Of a stretch of 64,000 nt of DNA, positions 11,931 through 23,238 are shown in pieces. Under the pieces are notes generated by a model, which was given only the letters and a program-made list of their open reading frames with translations, searched no databases and was not told the origin of the DNA. The translations under genes were made by a program, and so were the position numbers. Position 1 is the stretch's first letter. The number at the start of each line of letters is the position of its first letter. The stretch spans positions 1-64,000 of the forward strand of contig JALMLS010000276.1 in assembly GCA_038496445.1 (NCBI GenBank), read 5' to 3'. The DNA is from Trichosphaerium sp. ATCC 40318 (Eukaryota > Discosea > Flabellinia > Trichosidae).

Positions 11931-12258
11931 CAGGGAGAAATGTTTCTAACGTTTTCCTCACCGCAAACTGTAATAATGAAAATCGGGGTTAAAAAAATGT
12001 AAAATTGAAAGCTGCTACTAGCTCCATCATGCCCAGGACGACCTTTGATTGTAGCATGTTTTTGTTGGTAAAAAAATAAGAAACGTTTCTAACGTTTCTT
12101 GTGTCAAGGAACACATTTTTCTGGTAGAGACAAGAAACGCATGTGTAAACTGGAGCAACTTATCACTTTTCAAATTGTCTTGTGAAGAAGCTGCGTTGTT
12201 CTAGCACAACATAATTTACATTATTAAGAGACACAATGACATAACTCATATAGACAGC

Positions 12259-12414
12259 ATGTCTAACTTTGATCTATTTCTTAAACAAACCACTGTCTAC
12301 AAATGCCATCTTTGCAACATAAGAGCCAATAATAGAAGCGAAGAGACATTTCCTTTTCAATTAAAGACACTCAACAAATGCCATAATATTACACTGAGTT
12401 GGCTAAGTGAATAG
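12259..12414 (+). CDS. Small ORF with a CxxC motif (51 aa)
   Basis: An open frame from ATG 12259 gives 51 residues, containing KCHLCNIRANNRSEETFPFQ and later LNKCHNITLSWLSE. The spacing C-x2-C ... C-H could form a small zinc site, as in BED- or THAP-like fragments, but it is too short to assign. It may be a transposase relic rather than a gene. Confidence 0.25.
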   Translation: MSNFDLFLKQTTVYKCHLCNIRANNRSEETFPFQLKTLNKCHNITLSWLSE

Positions 12415-12546
12415 TCATAGTACGATCTCTTTAACAAATAGAAACAGACATATTTAGTAGTGATATATGACAAGGTTAATGTCTAAATGGGTAGTTGGAA
12501 ACTGTACCGAACTGTGCTGACTCAGCTGCTTTATTTTTGTTTTTCG

Positions 12547-15500
12547 TTACATATTTAATTTTGAAATCGTTTCCTTGAACTTATCAATGTCTCGATGTTC
12601 ATTACTTGTTTTGCTTAGTAAAGCATCTAAAAACATTTTTCTTGTATTCTCTATCTTAGTATCACCTGTATTAGGCCATAGTAGTAACTTCCGAAACAAC
12701 ACCTAAATCAAAATGTTAACACAAAATATATGGCTGTGAGGGAAAACACAGTAGAGGACAACAAAGGATGTTATAAACTTGAGTGCATGTTCAATTTCTG
12801 TTGAAAAAAAAATGTTTTGGAGCGACTGGAACATGCCAAATCGCGCTTCAAGTAGAATTTCATAGGTTGACGAGTATATCTATGTTTTGTACGCCATAAT
12901 AGTGAAAAAATTGATATTTGCGTCCCTCAGGAGAGCGTTTTTGACGCCAAAAAAAGAAAAATTTAGTACCTCATTAACAGCTCCTGACAGCTTAATGATT
13001 GTATCCTCTCTAGTCCATACATGATTTTTCTCTTTCCAAAGAAAAGAGGAAATTCCTTCCATAACAATAGAGAAAGAACCATGAACAGAATCACCTCCTC
13101 TATATCCGCTTTTATCCCAACGCATCAAAACATCAACTAACTTATCAACCAATAAAATATCATCATCACTCCACTTATTGTTTACAACAGAGTATGTTGA
13201 TAACTCAAAAGGTAGTTTATCAAGAGGTATCTTATGCCATAGAAGTGATGTATTTGTCCATACGATACACTGAATACCAGCATCAATATTACCATTGAGA
13301 AGCAAACTCATCCACTTTCCAAAAGTCTGAGAACCTTTAAAAAAAGTTAGTTGTAACCAACAGAATGTTGACTTCAGGGCTCGCTTACCGAATGATCCAG
13401 CCAAGTATTCTTTGCTTAAATCTTGTGCTACACGTTCTAGCTCCATTCTAGATACATAAGCACCTATATTGAGACCAATTTTAGAGCGTCCTTTGACGTA
13501 GTGTTCAAAGAGTTTTTCTAATAATTCTTCAACTTGAGGATCAAGGTATGTATCTGATCCTAAGAGGTATGCATGTATGATATGATACATTTTTATCTCG
13601 ACAGATATACTCTTAAGTGGGTGGTCCTTACGAGATGTAGTTTCAATGTTATGAATAAGTTTTAAGAGTGGTAAAATAATGTCTTTGCTGAACGGAATTA
13701 TCTCGGCTTTATCACGCTTTAGTGGACTTTCTTTGGCAAACACGAGTATTGAAAGGATTGATACTGCACGATAGATCCAGTAAAATCCTATTGGCATACA
13801 AGAATATGCCGGGGACCAAGCAAGTGTTTCAGTTTTTGAAGGGTCACCATCATGAATTTGTTTTGAAGCCTCAAGACCTAGGAAGTTTCAGTTTTTTTTT
13901 TTGCTTTGAGAATCTGAATAGTTTGTTTCTTTCTCATCTTTCATACCTTCCATAGTTGTTGTCATACCAAGTATAAAATCTCTCTGTATTTAGAAATTTA
14001 GTATAACGCTTTGAAGAGAAAATAAAAACCCAACACGCCTGGTGAGGGATTGTTTTTCTTATTTTTTGTACCATGTTTGCGACAGCTTTTTCGTCTCCTT
14101 CAAGGACGTTCGTTGCTAGTAAACCAAGACATTGTGCATCCATTGAAGGTGAAAGAATACCCATAGTAGATACAGCAATACCTTTAATGACAAGAGGAAG
14201 AGAACCCTAACAGTGCTATCAACAAAAAAGGAAAAAAACGTGCACAAAACTCTTATACTCACTTTAACGCTCTGTGGAAATATGGACGCCAAATGGACAA
14301 CGTTATAAGCTAGATAGCTAATTGGCATACAAGCTGTAGATCTTCTCAAGTTCACTTTAGCATCAGATGTGCATTCAGCATTGAGAATTGTATTCAAAAC
14401 TTCCGCAGCTGGAGGCAGAAATGAAGTAACATGAACTTCAAGTACTGTTTTGACTGGAGGTTTTGGGTTGAGCTTGTGAAGCATAATAAACAGGCGAGCA
14501 AGCCCTGTTAATGCAGAAGATGCAACCATTCGTTGAGTTTCTGTTGCGTTCGGATTAAGTAACATCTGCTTGCACGAAGAGATGAAACGTGATTCACAAA
14601 TCGGCGAAATATACTCAGTGATAATATATACAAGTTGTTCCGGTTCTAAAATAAAAATAAATCTTAGCACGTGTTTTTTATGTATTTTTATATGTTCTTT
14701 ATACGTACCAGTATGATCTGCTCCAGGGGATGTTTTGACTTTGTCAAAATAAACGGCAAAAAAGTGTACGATAAGAGAAAGAAGTTTTGTATCCTCTGAT
14801 CTTTTTAAGTCAACGTGGACACGCTTAAACGCGTGAAGTAAATCAGGTAGAAGTGGTGACACAGCGCTCCAACCAAGACCAGTTGCTGCTGAAGCAGCAC
14901 TCATAGGTACAAGACGAACCAAGTACGCTATAAACGCTTCAGCCACGCTCAAAGTGACTTTTTCTGTTCCGATTGTTGGAATGATATTCTCTACTCCCCA
15001 GCGTACAACTTGCAAGTGTAACGCAGGCGATACACCATATGAGGCAGCTATCGATAGTGTTTCTAATGATCTTACGGCTAGGGTTTGGAGCATCATATCT
15101 TCTTTCCATGAAAGTGTATCGAACAAGTGAGGTAAACTTGGATAGGAACTTAGCTTGTTTTTGCAAAAAAAAGTATCGTACATAAAGCTGTTGATCCAAG
15201 ATTCTTTGACAGCGGAAATACAATGCTTGCGATCATATGAAAGGACGGTATTTAGAAGTTTGATGACACTTCCAGCACGTAATGGTTCTTTCTTGGCAGC
15301 CTCTGAAGACAAGATATTTGGCATTATTAAAGGTAATGTCTAAGATAACAATATTATTCCTTATAAAGCATTTGTTTTGTCTTTTTACTTACGTCTTTCA
15401 AGAAGTGTCCAGCAATATCTTTATGATATTGAGCCATAGAAGTTGCTGCTTCGGCGGCTTGATGACCCTCCGCCTCATCAAGGCTGAGCATGAGTCGGCT

Positions 15501-17088
15501 AAAAAGAACTAATCAACAATTGTATTAAATGAATGTTGTTTGTACTGTAGTCTTTTGCATGTGTTCGCTTTAACCAATGTTTTTAAGAGACCGGTGTGAG
15601 TATCTATTGTCCAATCTTCTTCACAAACAAGGTCGTCTTTTGGAAACCGCCAACCTGACAACACAAAATAAGTTGAAATGCAAAAAACACTTGTTGTTTT
15701 CATACGTTGTTCCTCTTCTTCTGTTACTGGAGATAATATAGACCAATCACCTGACGATGTTGTAATAAACCAGGTAAGAACGCCTTATGAATAGGGAAAA
15801 CATCTCCAAAGGCAAGGCGTCGATTGTAATCTTAAAAAAGAGTTATTTCGAAGAAAAAAAGTAAATGAGTTTCTTACCATTGTATGGATCAATTAGACAG
15901 CACAGAGCTTTCAAGGCTGCCATGCGACATACAAGTGATTGTGATTGCAAACATATGAATATCGATCTCCCAGCGTTAGAGTGTATAACGTAATTGACGA
16001 TGTCATCTAACTCTAAAATTAGCCGAACTAAGACCAAAAGTTCAAATGATCTGAAGGTGTTGTATGTTTGCTTTTTGAAATGTTGAATTAAAGATTGTGT
16101 TTGCTACAAGTACCTTTTTCTTTGTTTGGTACTTCTAATGCATTAGCAATAATTGTGAGTGCTGTTACACGTTGACTTGGTACAGAACTATTCATCAAAA
16201 GAATAGTCTCATCTATACGATATCCAGCCATATGAGCTTCTTGACCATGGTGATGCAATCCCAAATGAGATGGTAACTCCTCAGAAGCTTTCTTACCTAT
16301 AAACAACCGAGTTAGAAACCAAAGGGGAACACCTTTTGAGAAAGAAAACTCAAGGCTTAAAATTACAGTTTTTGATTTCACTGAATTTTTCGACACTTGT
16401 GCGAGTTGCACGTGAAGAAATGGTGCTACAATATTTTTTCTTTTGATTTTTAACGTACTTAGTACTCTACCATTAAAGTCTAATCTAAGGTCACCACCGG
16501 GTAAGCTTGTTTTTGGCTTGGATTCCTTTTTTGGGTCAACAGGTAATGTCCATTGCAGTTTTTCTTCTTCTGTTATTTTTTTCTTTGGTGTCTTTACTGG
16601 GACGTTCTTTTGAGGTACTTTCTGGATTGTAAAAGTGAGAAATAGGTATAAAAAAAAACGTTAAAGGTGGATGATACTGTAACGCACTTTAGGAGGATTC
16701 TTTGGTTTAATTTTGCGTTTTCCACGCCTTTTAAGAGCCGCAATGACGCTTGGATCTAATTGTTTGTATATTTCTTGTTTAGCTGCCTCTAGCTCCTCAG
16801 CACTATAGGTGTTGGCGTACTGATAGCTCAGAAAACTTAGTATTACCTCATCTGCGCTACACGGCTCATATTCTCGTTGTGTATACTATTCATGTCTTTT
16901 GAGGTGATAGGTACAACTTCCTGACTATCTGTACTCTTTTGCGTGTAAATCTTTTTAGGCTTTGGAAATGGAGCTGGCGCAGGCATTGAAGGCGCAGAAA
17001 ACTTGCTGAAATCAAAAGAGGAGGCGTCATAAGTTTTTTCGACAACATCACCAAACAGGTCATCAGCGATGGTCGTTTTATGATCCAT
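12547..17088 (-). CDS. RPAP1: RPAP1-like RNA polymerase II-associated protein
   Basis: Large multi-exon gene starting at ATG 17088 (MDHKTTIADDLFGDVVEK) and ending at 12547 (KFKETISKLNM). Near the N-terminus is the RPAP1_N-type block (NMSRVAQM, then AAKQEIYKQLDPSVIAALKR, 16860-16720). It is followed by LRLDFNGRVLS and the RPAP1_C signature PSHLGLHHHGQEAHMAGYRI, DETILLMNSSVPSQRVTAL (16290-16140). The remainder (about 15 to 12.5 kb) is alpha-helical and HEAT/ARM-like. Family members (human RPAP1, plant IYO/MINIYO) take part in nuclear import and assembly of RNA polymerase II and in Mediator-dependent transcription. Divergent from MinC, with 125 bp between the two start codons. Confidence 0.85.
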
Positions 17089-17213
17089 ATTATCAAGAGC
17101 CTCTTACTAGAGAAACGTTGTAAACTTTTCAAGACTACAAAAAGTGAAATTGCAGTTTCAACGGCGTTCTTGTTTTAGCTTATTACAGCCGTACTAGTAC
17201 ACCGTTCGTATCA
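17089..17213. promoter_or_regulatory. Shared divergent promoter region of RPAP1 and MinC
   Basis: Only 125 bp separate the RPAP1 ATG (minus strand) and the MinC ATG (plus strand), so both core promoters must lie here or within the genes. No clear TATA box. Confidence 0.4.
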
Positions 17214-18626
17214 ATGCTTGCTCGTCTAGCGCGGTTACGACGTAGGGGACGCGCTGTGAGCGTACCACATCGAACTATACAACAACGTACAATTGTGCGT
17301 TCTGGTAGCGGTATAATTAATAAACAACATACTCTACCTACTATAAAGCTCGCACAAAGCCCGGTGGATTTACAAAAGGATTTGCAACGGCAACTACAAA
17401 AGGCGCCTCTATTCTACAAGGATCAACCTGTGGGTACGTATGAACATCGAAAATATGCTTCGTTACGTGCATTCGTTATTTCGTCTGTGACTTCAAACAA
17501 TTGCTTAATATGTTGTAGTTCTTGATTTTGAGACTGTAGAAGATAAAGAACAAGCCACTGGTGAAGATAGTGTAGAAGAATACTTGAACATGATAAAAGA
17601 CCTTGATCTATGCCCTGTAGGCACGTACTAACACAACTATAATACATTTATGAACTTTTCCGTTACTGAAAGCGTAATTTCACAAACAACTGTAATAACT
17701 CATCTTAGCTATTATAAACGCAAACGAGAATGTAAAGGTACATAGTTTATTGCTTTGTAGGTAAAAATAAGTATCTCAATGGCATTTTAGGAAAAAGTGA
17801 AAAAAATCGGCCTTCCTTCCCTTCTAGACAGTAATAACATGTTCAGAGCCCGACCAAGGCCTCGTGTTAAACAAAAACCTGGCGAAGGGAGTAAAAGAGC
17901 TTCAAAAGCAAAGGCAGAAGAGCCAGAAACGGTAAACAACATCTTTTTTTCCATTCCGATTTTTTTCTGTCTAAAATGTCACAAAAACTTTTTTGTTGTT
18001 CTACCAAGGCTTCTGTAGCACTTCTTGTATCAAACGTTTTCAGATGGCTTACCTTCGTTTAGCCTGGCGTACATGTCGTACCGGGTATGGTACGTAGTGG
18101 ACAGAGAGAATATGCTAGTGGAACCCTTGTCATCATGGGTAATGTAAATAGAGGTGCTGAAGTACGTTTTTTTTTCAAGGTTGAGTTCTTGTTTCAAGGC
18201 CGTGCTCATTAAATATATTTTAGGTAGTATCTGATGGTGATATTTGTATATTTGGGACACTCAGCGGACGTGCATTGGCAGGTAATGATCATGTTTTATG
18301 GGTGTTTTTTTTTTTACTTTCGTTTGTTGTTTAACTAATGCCTTCTAAAAGGTGTATCTGGGAATAAAAATTCTCGTATAATTGCGCGACAGATTACCAA
18401 TGCCGAATTATTATCAGTTGCTGGGGTACGTGTAGTATTCTATGAGGAAAAAACCAAAAAAGCAAAACACCAAATCATTCACTTATTTTTTTTGTATATT
18501 TAGGTTCATCTCTCTGGTGAAGACCTGCCTCCAAGTGTTTCTGGATCATCTGATAAAGAAACAGCAACAACAATGTGTAGTATAGTTGACGGAAAGCTTT
18601 CTTTCGAAACCGTTATGTCAGCATAA
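17214..18626 (+). CDS. minC: MinC, septum site-determining protein, probably mitochondrial
   Basis: Six or more exons. The N-terminus (MLARLARLRRRGRAVSVPHR) is Arg-rich with no acids, as in a mitochondrial presequence. A variable middle follows (about 17520-17920), then the C-terminal MinC beta-helix: MVRSGQREYASGTLVIMGNV, NRGAEVVSDGDICIFGTLSG, RALAGVSGNKNSRIIARQI, NAELLSVAGVHLSGEDLPPS. The RSGQ.IYA..GDL...G.V..GAE...DG.I...G...GRALAG pattern is diagnostic of the MinC C-terminal domain. In bacteria MinC, held by MinD, blocks FtsZ polymerisation. Mitochondrial Min systems are known from diverse protists (Leger et al. 2015). The true introns and lack of operon context show this is a nuclear gene. 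Exon joins in the middle (17590-17790) are unresolved. Confidence 0.85.
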
Positions 18627-19184
18627 ATCGAAAAAAATGAAACATGTTCATGCATTCAATTTTACTCTGTCAGTTTAAATCGACCTCAAGTTCTCATACA
18701 TTACCATGAAATTACAAGTCGAATAAGTCTATGCCAAAGATCTGAAAGGAGACTAATAATACAACGTCCATCAACAAGCTGCGTATATTTTTTGTAGGAC
18801 TTACATACGTTCAAGTCAGCGCTTGTTTTTAATTCGCTGTAATATTGGCTTTGAGAGCATCAAATTGAAAGTTCGCAGGATGGATATTGTTTAACGGCAA
18901 AGTGAACGTATTTTAGGTTTGAGTAAGCGCAAAACGTGTTAATACTAGCCCTGTAGCTGTTTGCGCCTGTTTTATTTTTAACTTACGGAATTAACCATGT
19001 ACTATCTCTTGTATGGCCTGAGTACCCAGTTACTATTGGTAAAGAGCACCAAGGCCTGTTTACTTTCAAAGAACCTTCGTCGAGCGAAAAATGGTCTTGC
19101 GAGGTTTTTTTGTTTGGTCACCAAAAGCTTCGCTGAACGAGCCACAATAATAGCGTTGGGAATAGATTTCAACGGTTTATAGCC
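18627..19184. other. Intergenic, no gene seen
   Basis: Between MinC and the DCN1-like gene. A 61-codon frame at 18997-19182 has no coding character and is best read as 5' UTR of the downstream gene. Confidence 0.4.
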
Positions 19185-21310
19185 ATGGGAACTGCGCCGT
19201 CTAAAAAAAATAAAAAGAAGCCTTTAAAGAAGACAAACTCCTCTACTTCTGTGAGTAGACCGCCTAAACCGAATCCAAAGGGAGGAAATGGGTACAAAAA
19301 GCCAAATGGAAGAAAGAAACAGCAATCAAGCAAAGATCTTAGCTCGAGGCAGTCAACGAAGTATGAGTCGAAAAAAAGGCAATAGGGTTAATTTAATATT
19401 TTACTGATTGCTTTAGCAGTACTAAAAGCAAGGTACAAGAAGAAACACGACATACACCCTCACGACAACACTAAACCGCTATTTTTAATCATTACAAAAA
19501 AAAACCACCAACGACAGAACCCAAAAACCATATTTCGTTTTATAAAACAATTTCCGACGTACGTAAACACATACTGAATAGCGTCATAGGAAGGAGACGG
19601 TTTCTCGAACAAAAAAGTGGAGAAGCTTTATGAAAAGTACGCTAGCATAGTAGGTACGTTCCAAAAGACACTGCTTGTACATAAAATCAAAAAACGTAAA
19701 TGTCAAGCTTGTATTTAAACGCAAAACCGAAAAAAAACACACCACCTAAACCAACATTAGACCCAGACGAGGATGAGGAGGAATCTACAGATCCTGATGA
19801 GATTGGCCCTGCTGGTGTTGAACAATTTTTATCTGACGCCGGTATTGATGCAGAGGGCGTGTTATCCTTTGTATTGGCGTGGCATTTATCAGCCAAGGAA
19901 ATTGGCTACTTTCAAAAGGAAGATTTCATTGCTGGCATGAAAAAATTAGGGTACGCGTCGAACACACTTGATGCAACAATCAAACTTATGACGTTGCTTC
20001 AAGTAATTATTTTTTACGTTTTTATTTTCTTGTGTTGCATCTTTTTGAGATCAAAGCAATGTCACCGTATACAAGACTAAATAACTGTTGTTGTTGCAGT
20101 GCTTTCAATGCTTTTAGTTCTTTTGGAAGGCTTTTTTTTGAAGTTAAAGTTGGGCTTCGTTATTTTTTTATTTTAGGGTTGCTGACGTTGATTATTAGGT
20201 GTGATACCATGGATAAATTGAAGAATAAAAAGGATCAATTTGAGAAGGAGATTAAAAATGAAGAAACATTTAAAGCGATATATAGATTCGCTTTTCACTT
20301 TTCAAAGGCTGATAAAGATAAACGTCAAATGGGTACAAAATTGTTTTTTTTTTTTTTCAATTTGTTTTTACCCATCTAATTTCGCGCTCGACGCAACACG
20401 CGAATCGCCTGTTCGTAAAACGTGGCCTGTCGTCTGCTCTTTTTTTTTTTTTTTTTGTCGTCTGCTCTTTTTTTTTTTTTTTTTGAATTCCACCTCTTTT
20501 TGTATCAGTTTATAAACCATGCGATACTACTATATTTCACAGTTACCTACGTGGTATTAAATCATTTTGTATTTTCAAATAATTTGATGGTTGTTGTATC
20601 TACGCGTCGTGGCGCGTAGTGGTATCTTCGTATTTTTTTTTTCTCGTAAAGAAACGCTCAAGTAAAAATTTTCCGGACAATTATAACCCAAACAAATCCT
20701 TTCTAACATCTTATTTGATAAATAGAGGAATTTTTTTTGATATCTTCGTGTAAGTAACTTTGAATAGACTTTTTAACAGCAGATTGCGTCTTGGAGTTAC
20801 TACTGGATGGTCGGCCACACGTGGAACGTTTTAGAAAATTCATACATGTAGTACGTAAAAAGATATTGCGAATTTTTTGTCTTTTTGGGTTTTTTTTTGT
20901 ACTAAGTTTTTCTCTTTAGCAAACAGCATACCCTGGTCTTAATCAGGATCAATGGATGTCATTTTTAGATTTTTCAAAGACCATCAATGAGGATTTTGAG
21001 AATTACGACGCTAGTGGCGCATGTAAGTGCACGAGATTATTTTTTCTTTGTTTTCTGTATTTTATTAATTTATTTGTTTGTTTTATTATGTCTGCCTTTG
21101 TCTTTGTCTTACTTCTTTCTTGTTTTACTATTTAATATACTAGAAGCTAAATATTATAGGGCCTGTTTTACTGGATGAGTATGGTGAGTGGGTTCAGGAT
21201 GGCATGCCCGAGAAAAAAGACGATAAGGTAAGTTGTATTTACATATTTTGATCTTATGTTAATCGGGTTATTTTCTGTAAAAGGATGACGATGATGAGGA
21301 TGAAATGTAA
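19185..21310 (+). CDS. DCN1-like cullin neddylation protein with N-myristoylation-type start
   Basis: Starts MGTAPSKKNKKK (ATG 19185): Gly2 plus a basic stretch, like the membrane-targeted N-terminus of human DCUN1D3. A linker and NKKVEKLYEKYAS (about 19590-19640) lead into the PONY domain: DEIGPAGVEQFLSDAGIDAE, VLSFVLAWHLSAKEIGYFQK, FKAIYRFAFHFSKADKDKRQ, DQWMSFLDFSKTINEDFENY, WVQDGMPEKKDDK and an acidic tail. DCN1 proteins bind cullins and the UBC12 E2 to promote NEDD8 transfer, which activates cullin-RING ligases including SCFs. One intron (about 20340-20910) is long for this window and carries a duplicated poly-T unit. Exon joins before 19700 are approximate; an internal ATG at 19700 could start a shorter form. 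Confidence 0.8.
20429..20484. repeat. Tandem duplication of a 28-bp poly-T unit in a DCN1-gene intron
   Basis: The unit gtcgtctgctct followed by a T-run occurs twice head to tail, each copy 28 bp, inside the large intron of the DCN1-like gene. Confidence 0.85.
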
Positions 21311-21686
21311 GGTAATACGATGAATATTGGTTTGGCATGGAAGTTTTAAAAGCATTTTTGAATCTTGGTTTGCTATATTCATTGAATAAATGTACAAAAA
21401 TAAAAATCACCTAAATTTATTCGTGGTTGTTACAATATTCTACCCAAGTACTATTTGTTGACCACCTAAAAATATATATATATACGTCTTATCCATTTAA
21501 GTGTAGGAACATAAGAAACAGAGTACCAGCAATGATAAGGCAGGGAGATAGTCAAGTTGTTCTTTTTGGTTTCGTTTGTCGATAGTACGATGATGTTTGT
21601 TTACTATAAAAGCGTAACACGTGCAATTAAAAAAATAACGTGTGAGTACCCTTGTTTTTTAAGATTCACGTTTGAACGAGGCATCT
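21311..21686. other. Intergenic, no gene seen
   Basis: 3' flank of the DCN1-like gene and 5' flank of the secreted peptide gene. Contains a short AT dinucleotide run (atatatatata near 21475) and nothing coding. Confidence 0.4.
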
Positions 21687-21990
21687 ATGGAGCACGCTAC
21701 AGTTATTTTTATTGTCGTTGTATTTACACTTATTGATTGCATCATATGTGATGTCACTCAATGTAATTTTGACGATATAAGAGCCCAGTGCGAGTACGTG
21801 GTTTAGATTGGTTAAAAAAATATCTATAGATATACCTAGTGCAATTGACATGCTAATTTTATTTGTAACATAAAGATGTGGATGTAGACGATATTACGAG
21901 GAATGTGTTATGGGATTACATGGCCCATATAAGATATGTTCCAGTAGAATATATTGGACGTGTGTAGGAGGATGCAGGACTCTCAGATAG
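21687..21990 (+). CDS. Small secreted Cys-rich protein
   Basis: Exon 1 from ATG 21687 is a signal peptide (MEHATVIFIVVVFTLIDC) ending at CDVTQCNFDDIRAQC. After a GT-AG intron of about 95 nt, exon 2 reads CGCRRYYEECVMGLHGPYK and ICSSRIYWTCVGGCRTLR before the stop at 21990. The mature chain is about 50 residues with eight cysteines, suggesting a disulfide-stabilised fold. No family recognised. It could be an antimicrobial-type or signalling peptide, but that is inference. Another 8-Cys secreted peptide, not obviously homologous, lies at 59 kb. Confidence 0.6.
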
Positions 21991-22096
21991 TCATAGTATT
22001 ACTTCAATAAAAACAATCTTTTTTTTCATATTTACATCTTTTTGCACGTGAATTTTCTCATCAAGTCTTTTTTTTTTTTGCCCTAATAAACTCATA

Positions 22097-23028
22097 ATGG
22101 CGAAACAACAACACCGGCATGAAAATATTGCTAAATTTAAGAGCGATGTCTCAAAATTTTTTTTTTAACCTGAAATAGGCGTTATCTTGATGCCATCGCT
22201 TCATTGTAGTTCCAGGAGGTTTAACAAGAGCCATAGACTGTAGTAGCTTCGTGTCATCACCAAGAAGCTCATTAGCATAGCTCAAGAGTGATTTATGCTT
22301 AGAAAGTTCTTTAAAGTATTCGTTGTGTACACCTAGTCTGAAATAACGCCGGACACGCATTTCCAAGTCACCATCAACACGTGTTTTGACAAGAGATTGA
22401 TTTCTTCTTTAGACTATCACCAAATGACGTTATGGCGTTTTGGATAGCACTTGATCCTTGTGATGTAAAAAATGGGTGTATGCACGTTGTACCTGGGACT
22501 CATGTTGATGGTAGAACATGTTGTGAACAAAAAAGATCGTATCTTTAAAGGAGCACTTAGGTATCGTGGATCATGCTATACCTGAGTCTATTGCTGCGTC
22601 TGAAAGCAACAGACACATATTTTATTCTCTTACAAAATGGCCTAATCCAGAGAAAGTTGTTCCAGTCCCTCTAAACCCTGGTACTGCATGATGAATGCTT
22701 TGTTCAATATTTTTCTCAATATTAGTTCTAGGCGATGCATTGGTATTTCATGGCGAACTTTTTCACGTGAGCGTTCATAACCTTTAATTAGCTAAGGCTT
22801 GTATATTAGTTTACGCCCCCAAATACATCAGACAGGAAGAGGCGTGCACTACAGTTTCATTACGCGTCATCAAAGGCACCATTCTTAAAACATTTTTTTG
22901 TTTGATCTAAAAATAAAATTAGTGCAAAGTCAGCGTTCCAACTCCTTATTGGCCATACCGTGAAGCGGAGATATTAACATCTGGGAAGGACTATAGATTA
23001 ACGGAAAAAGATTCAGCGTTCGTATGAC
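22097..23028 (+). pseudogene. PhyH dioxygenase gene with its middle exon inverted
   Basis: A plausible first exon (MAKQQHRHENIAKFKSDVSK, ATG 22097) and the C-terminal half are on the plus strand: LSPNDVMAFWIALDPCDVKN, CMHVVPGTHVDG, HAIPESIAASESNRHIFYSL, LGDALVFHGELFHFTPPNTS, then CKVSVPTPYWPYREAEILTS to the stop at 23028. These exons have good splice sites and the PhyH distal His and Arg. The part that must precede LSPNDV, carrying the first metal ligands, is found only on the opposite strand at 22179-22390. The gene as assembled cannot make a complete enzyme. Confidence 0.75.
22179..22390 (-). pseudogene. Inverted PhyH exon (N-terminal half, HxD motif)
   Basis: On the minus strand: RRYFRLGVHNEYFKELSKHK, SYANELLGDDTKLL, QSMALVKPPGTTMKRWHQDN and AYFR, followed by a GT donor. 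WHQDNAY is the PhyH first-ligand motif, and it should run straight into LSPNDVMAFWIALD, which is on the plus strand from about 22413. A local inversion of roughly 230-260 bp therefore explains the arrangement. An assembly inversion is the alternative. Confidence 0.75.
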
Positions 23029-23238
23029 CACAAGTGCGGAGTCTTTCGGGGATTAGAAGAACAAATCAATCCCACTCTGTGTCTTTTGTGGTTCGCGCAA
23101 AAACACGCTATTTCTGCCTTGAATTATATTAGACACAAGGTTCATAATAAATATGTGTAAAGGCCAATCACACAACCAGATCTTGACGTACTTGCCTCTT
23201 AGCTTGTTTATAGTCTGTTCGTTACAATCACGTTTTTT

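Noticed and set aside
12000-12540. Looked for CRISPR arrays or bacterial-style operons here and elsewhere in the window
   Set aside because: None present; all supported genes are eukaryotic in structure.
18997-19182. 61-codon frame just before the DCN1-like start
   Set aside because: No family features, and its composition is unlike neighbouring exons; better explained as 5' UTR.
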